NCBI GenBank assembly: GCA_002292165.1
Contig: DBBK01000122.1
Span: forward strand, 18,667-34,601
Direction: 5' to 3'
Length of the DNA: 15,935 nt
Source: Brevundimonas sp. UBA986
Lineage (GTDB): Bacteria > Pseudomonadota > Alphaproteobacteria > Caulobacterales > Caulobacteraceae
Part shown: piece after piece, positions 13,213 through 15,935 of the stretch
How the letters are laid out: every line of letters starts with the position of its first letter
How positions within the stretch are numbered: position 1 is the stretch's first letter
The notes under the pieces: generated by a model
Told to the model about the DNA's origin: nothing
Databases searched by the model: none
The model's input: the letters and a program-made list of their open reading frames with translations, nothing else
Made by a program: the position numbers and the translations under genes

Positions 13213-15278
13213 CCGACCTTGTTCCCGTCATCACCCCCGCGGCGTCCGTCCCGGCCGTCATCTTCACGCCGGTCGAACGCATCGTCCGGCTCGCCGATCT
13301 CGGCATCGCCCGCGAGAACCTGCGACACGGCGAACCGCCCGACGACGACATCCCGACCCTGGCCGCCACCCTCAAGGCGGCCGGCCAACTTCAACCGGTC
13401 ACCGTCCGGCCCGGACGCGGCAAGAAGGAGCAGGCCTTCATGGCGCTCGACGGGCGTCGTCGTCGACTGGCGTTGGCGCTTCTTTTGGAGGCCGGTGACA
13501 TCGACGAGGACTATCCGGTCCGTGCCTATGTCGAGACCGATCCGGCGCGCCAGGCGGCGGCGGTCCTGCTGACCAATACCGCCGTGCCGGTCCATGTCGC
13601 CGATATCATCGCCGCGATCGGCCGGATGTTGCAGTCGAAGCTCACGATTGAGGTCATCGCGCGGGCGCTCGGATACGCCGAGATCGAGATCAAGCGTCTG
13701 GCCGCCCTGGCTGGCCTGCCGTCGGCGGCCATCGTCGCGCTCAAATCCGGCCGGATGACCCTGAAGCAGGCCAAGCTCCTCGCCCGGTTGCCGGACAAGG
13801 CCGAGCAGGAGGAACTGGCCGAGGCCGCGCTGGACGGCCACGGCTTCCAGGACTGGCGCATCATCGAGCGTCTCGACGACGCCCGGGTCACCACCCGCGA
13901 TCGTCGCTGCGCCCTCGTCGATCCGCAGGCCTATGGCGCAGCGGGTGGGCGGACCGAGACCGACCTCTTCGGCGAACTGGTCCCGGTCCTGCTCGACCCG
14001 GACATCCTGACCGAGGTCTGGACCCGGCGTGCTCGCGGGATCGCCGCGGTCTTCGAGGCCGAAGGGATCGCGGTCCATGTCACCGCCGGGCCGGAGCCGG
14101 AACTGCCCGATGACCTCGAAGCACTCGGCTATGTCTATGGCGGGTCCCTGCCGGCCGAGGAGATGGCGCGCTACCGGGCCCAGCGTGAGGTCTATAACGA
14201 ACGGGTCGAAGCGGCCCGGGTGGCCCTGGAGGATGTCGAGCGGCCCGATGCCGCCGACCTCGCGATCGTCGACATGATCCACGCCCGGATCGCGGCGGAC
14301 CAGACCGGATGCGGCGGCCGGGTCGTGACGACCATGGTCATGTGGCCGGCCTCGGGCGCGGGCGTCGAGGTGCGCTGCTACACGCCCGAGGAGCCCGAGA
14401 TCGAGGACGCAGATGACGAGGGCGAACCCGAGGCCTCGCGGCGTTTGCCGACACCGCCGGCCTATGCTCCACCCGAAGTCCAGGCCCCCGAGCCCGACAC
14501 CGAAGGCGTGAACCACGCCCTGCATGCCGTGCGGACCGATGTGGCGACGCGGGGTCTGATCCGTGCCCTGGCGGATGATCCCGGCGCCGCTCTGACGGCC
14601 CTGGTCGCCCGCCTGTTCACCGTTCTCGTCCGGCGCGCGCATGTCGCACGCTCGGACTCGGCCCTGGCGATCACGGCGACCGGCTTCAACCCGGCCAACG
14701 GCCGGGTCATCGACGCTCTGGACGGCGAGGTCCGCCGGCGTCTCGAGGATCGTCGGGCCGCGTGGGAAGCCTCGGGCGAGACGGTCATCGCCTGGGTCCA
14801 CGGTCTGCCCCATGGCGAGAAGATGGGACTGCTGGCGGAACTGACCGCCGTCAGCCTCGATGTCCGCGAAGAACGGACCTTCTCGATCCGGCGCAGCGCC
14901 CGGGCCGAGGCGGCGGAACTGGCTGCGCTCTGCCAGGCCGACATCACCCTGCACTGGACGCCCGACGCGCCCTTCCTGCAGCCCCATTCCAAGGGCCTGC
15001 TGATGGGGATGCTCGAGACCATGGGCGCCGAGGACGAGCGGACGAAGTCGCTGAGGAAGACCGAGCTGGTCGACTGGGTCGCCGAACAGGCCGCGAGCCG
15101 GACCTGGGCGCCGGCGAGCCTGTCCTGGGCGGCGCCCGTGGAGGAGGATGGCCTCGACGGTGCTGACTCGACTGGGAGAGACGACGTCGAGCCCGGATCC
15201 GATAGCGACGACGGGACGGGCGCTTTCGTGGTCACGCCCTCGGGCCAGGCGGCCTTGGAATCCTGTGCGGCCGCCTGA
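13209..15278 (+). CDS. long ParB/RepB/Spo0J-family protein
   Basis: ParB proteins bind DNA sites and use CTP to spread; many element-encoded relatives serve other DNA functions. The ATG overlaps the Toprim stop (ATGA). The N-terminal ParB-like domain (about 24-115) includes the CTP-box-like GRRRRLA (82-88) and AAGQLQPVTVRPGR. A helix-turn-helix region follows (about 145-195, IARALGYAEIEIKRLAALAG, MTLKQAKLLARL). Residues about 393-440 are an acidic/proline linker, and 440-670 form a further domain I do not recognise. At 689 residues it is more than twice the usual ParB length (about 300). There is no parA neighbour, so classical partition is not shown. It ends just before a strong terminator. 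Similar long ParB proteins occur with RadC and strawberry-notch genes in alphaproteobacterial mobile elements. Confidence 0.92.
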   Translation: MTDLVPVITPAASVPAVIFTPVERIVRLADLGIARENLRHGEPPDDDIPTLAATLKAAGQLQPVTVRPGRGKKEQAFMALDGRRRRLALALLLEAGDIDEDYPVRAYVETDPARQAAAVLLTNTAVPVHVADIIAAIGRMLQSKLTIEVIARALGYAEIEIKRLAALAGLPSAAIVALKSGRMTLKQAKLLARLPDKAEQEELAEAALDGHGFQDWRIIERLDDARVTTRDRRCALVDPQAYGAAGGRTETDLFGELVPVLLDPDILTEVWTRRARGIAAVFEAEGIAVHVTAGPEPELPDDLEALGYVYGGSLPAEEMARYRAQREVYNERVEAARVALEDVERPDAADLAIVDMIHARIAADQTGCGGRVVTTMVMWPASGAGVEVRCYTPEEPEIEDADDEGEPEASRRLPTPPAYAPPEVQAPEPDTEGVNHALHAVRTDVATRGLIRALADDPGAALTALVARLFTVLVRRAHVARSDSALAITATGFNPANGRVIDALDGEVRRRLEDRRAAWEASGETVIAWVHGLPHGEKMGLLAELTAVSLDVREERTFSIRRSARAEAAELAALCQADITLHWTPDAPFLQPHSKGLLMGMLETMGAEDERTKSLRKTELVDWVAEQAASRTWAPASLSWAAPVEEDGLDGADSTGRDDVEPGSDSDDGTGAFVVTPSGQAALESCAAA

Positions 15279-15294
15279 GTCTCGCGAACGACGG

Positions 15295-15329
15295 CACCGC
15301 CCCGGCGTCTGTCGGGGCGGTGTTTCGTT
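15295..15329 (+). terminator. intrinsic terminator of the radC-Toprim-parB operon
   Basis: A perfect 10-bp GC-rich stem, CACCGCCCCG (15295-15304) with CGGGGCGGTG (15313-15322), around an 8-nt loop is followed by TTTCGTT (15323-15329). It begins 16 nt after the parB stop. This is the clearest terminator in the window and separates the operon from the next gene. Confidence 0.88.
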
Positions 15330-15343
15330 GTGGTGATCACCAC
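15330..15343. promoter_or_regulatory. perfect 14-bp palindrome GTGGTGATCACCAC
   Basis: A perfect palindrome directly after the terminator and 93 bp before the next start codon. It could be an operator for the methylase/helicase gene or a binding site for the nearby ParB-like protein. It does not match the consensus parS I know (TGTTTCACGTGAAACA). Function is unknown. Confidence 0.5.
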
Positions 15344-15351
15344 GCCCCGTC

Positions 15352-15436
15352 AAAGGGTGGAGGAAGGGCGGGGCGAGGCGAGCCTGAAGGACCGAGAGGG
15401 AGGAGCCCTCCGCTTCAGGTGATCCGGAAGCGTGTC
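15352..15436 (+). promoter_or_regulatory. structured leader of methylase/helicase gene (copy 3 of recurring leader)
   Basis: The 19-mer AAAGGGTGGAGGAAGGGCG (15352-15370) is nearly that of 13135-13153. A nested fold follows: outer stem CCTGAAG (15383-15389) with CTTCAGG (15413-15419), inner stem GAGGG-AGGAG-CCCTC (15396-15410). CCGGA ends 8 nt before ATG 15437, the same spacing as before parB. No convincing -35/-10 was seen. Role as translational leader is inferred. Confidence 0.5.
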
Positions 15437-15935
15437 ATGCCCACCCCTCGCAGCCTCTCACTGTTCGCCGATCCGTCGACGGCGGAAGCCCCCGCCAACA
15501 CCCTGGCCGCGGGCCGTTCGCTCGCCATCCACCTGGCGCGCTCGCGCCCGCTGGACCGTCGCCTGGTCGCCGACGTCATGACGACCGCCTTCGGGGCGTC
15601 TGACGCCGAGGGCGCATGGACCTGGCGTGACGCCTACGACGCCATCGAGGCGGCGATGGTGCTGCAGATCCGCCGCCTTGCACCGCAGGTCGCCCGTCTG
15701 GAGGATGCGCCGGCCGAGATCGCCGCCCTGCTGGCCGGCGTGTCGGCGCTGGGTCTCACCCACAGCCGACGCAGCGAAGAGCAGGTTGCGCTTGACCAGT
15801 TCTCGACCCCGCCCCCGCTCGCGGCGCTTGCGGTCCTCGCGGCCCAAATCCGGCCCGGAGACCTCGTGCTGGAGCCCTCGGCCGGCACCGGCTTGATGGC
15901 TGCGGTCGCGGAGGCCTGTGGCGGCATCCTGACCC
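15437..15935 (+). CDS. strawberry-notch-type methyltransferase/helicase, N-terminal fragment (partial)
   Basis: The frame is open from ATG 15437 to the window end (166 codons). The visible part has a helical N-terminal region (about 20-110) and then a class I SAM-methyltransferase start: DQFSTPPPLAAL (about 120-131) and LVLEPSAGTGLMAAVAE (about 144-160), the glycine-rich SAM loop. This QFSTP/EPSAGTG pair is what I know from large (about 1,400-residue) strawberry-notch-like proteins that fuse a methylase-like domain to a DEAD-like helicase in alphaproteobacterial plasmids and ICEs. The helicase part is outside the window, so a simple N6-adenine methylase remains possible. It sits after the radC-parB operon and carries the same leader type. 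Confidence 0.8.
   Translation, partial: MPTPRSLSLFADPSTAEAPANTLAAGRSLAIHLARSRPLDRRLVADVMTTAFGASDAEGAWTWRDAYDAIEAAMVLQIRRLAPQVARLEDAPAEIAALLAGVSALGLTHSRRSEEQVALDQFSTPPPLAALAVLAAQIRPGDLVLEPSAGTGLMAAVAEACGGILT

Noticed and set aside
1..15935. CRISPR array, tRNA/rRNA genes, insertion-sequence ends, attachment sites
   Set aside because: I looked for repeat-spacer periodicity, tRNA-like folds, transposase motifs and terminal inverted repeats and saw none that could be supported.

Overview
The window is high-GC DNA with tightly packed genes and several stop/start overlaps. It suggests an alphaproteobacterium, probably Caulobacterales (Brevundimonas/Caulobacter-like) or Sphingomonadales. That placement rests on the gene families and their order (SNase, RadC, Toprim protein, long ParB, strawberry-notch-type methylase/helicase) and on the codon composition; no marker gene proves it. 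The window looks like the junction between a metal-resistance cargo region and the backbone of a plasmid or integrative element.

Region 1 (1-3384) is a divalent-metal module. A Zn/Cd/Pb-type P1B ATPase (minus strand, cut by the window start) is divergent from a MerR-family regulator with a three-cysteine divalent sensor signature. Between them is a 7+7 bp perfect dyad inside a 19-bp-spaced promoter, the classical MerR arrangement. Next comes a cytochrome c-FTR1 fusion permease. The order ATPase | MerR > FTR1/cyt c matches what I recall of the lead-resistance (pbrA | pbrR-pbrT) layout of Cupriavidus metallidurans, so lead is the leading hypothesis for the metal.

Region 2 (3437-10272) is a monovalent copper/silver efflux operon. 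Two small secreted Met/Cys/His-rich proteins of unknown family are followed by a TolC-family outer-membrane protein, CusB, CusA and a CusF-like lipoprotein. The last five genes overlap at their stop/start codons. All metal ligands known from E. coli CusA (M573, M623, M672), CusB (Met triad) and CusF (His-Trp-Met-Met) are present. No CusRS pair or CueR is in the window.

Region 3 (10273-11570) holds an orphan receiver-only response regulator on the minus strand, a gene-poor gap, and a secreted SNase-like nuclease on the minus strand. The nuclease is separated from radC by a 24-bp near-perfect dyad.

Region 4 (11576-15935) is a mobile-element backbone: radC, a Toprim-domain protein with lost zinc ligands, and a 689-residue ParB-like protein with no ParA, all overlapping. 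A strong intrinsic terminator follows, then the start of a strawberry-notch-type methyltransferase/helicase gene. The most unusual signal is a recurring structured leader. A purine-rich 19-mer (17/19 identical between two copies, with a weaker third) followed by hairpins precedes the radC, parB and methylase/helicase starts. The parB copy is embedded in the coding tail of the Toprim gene.
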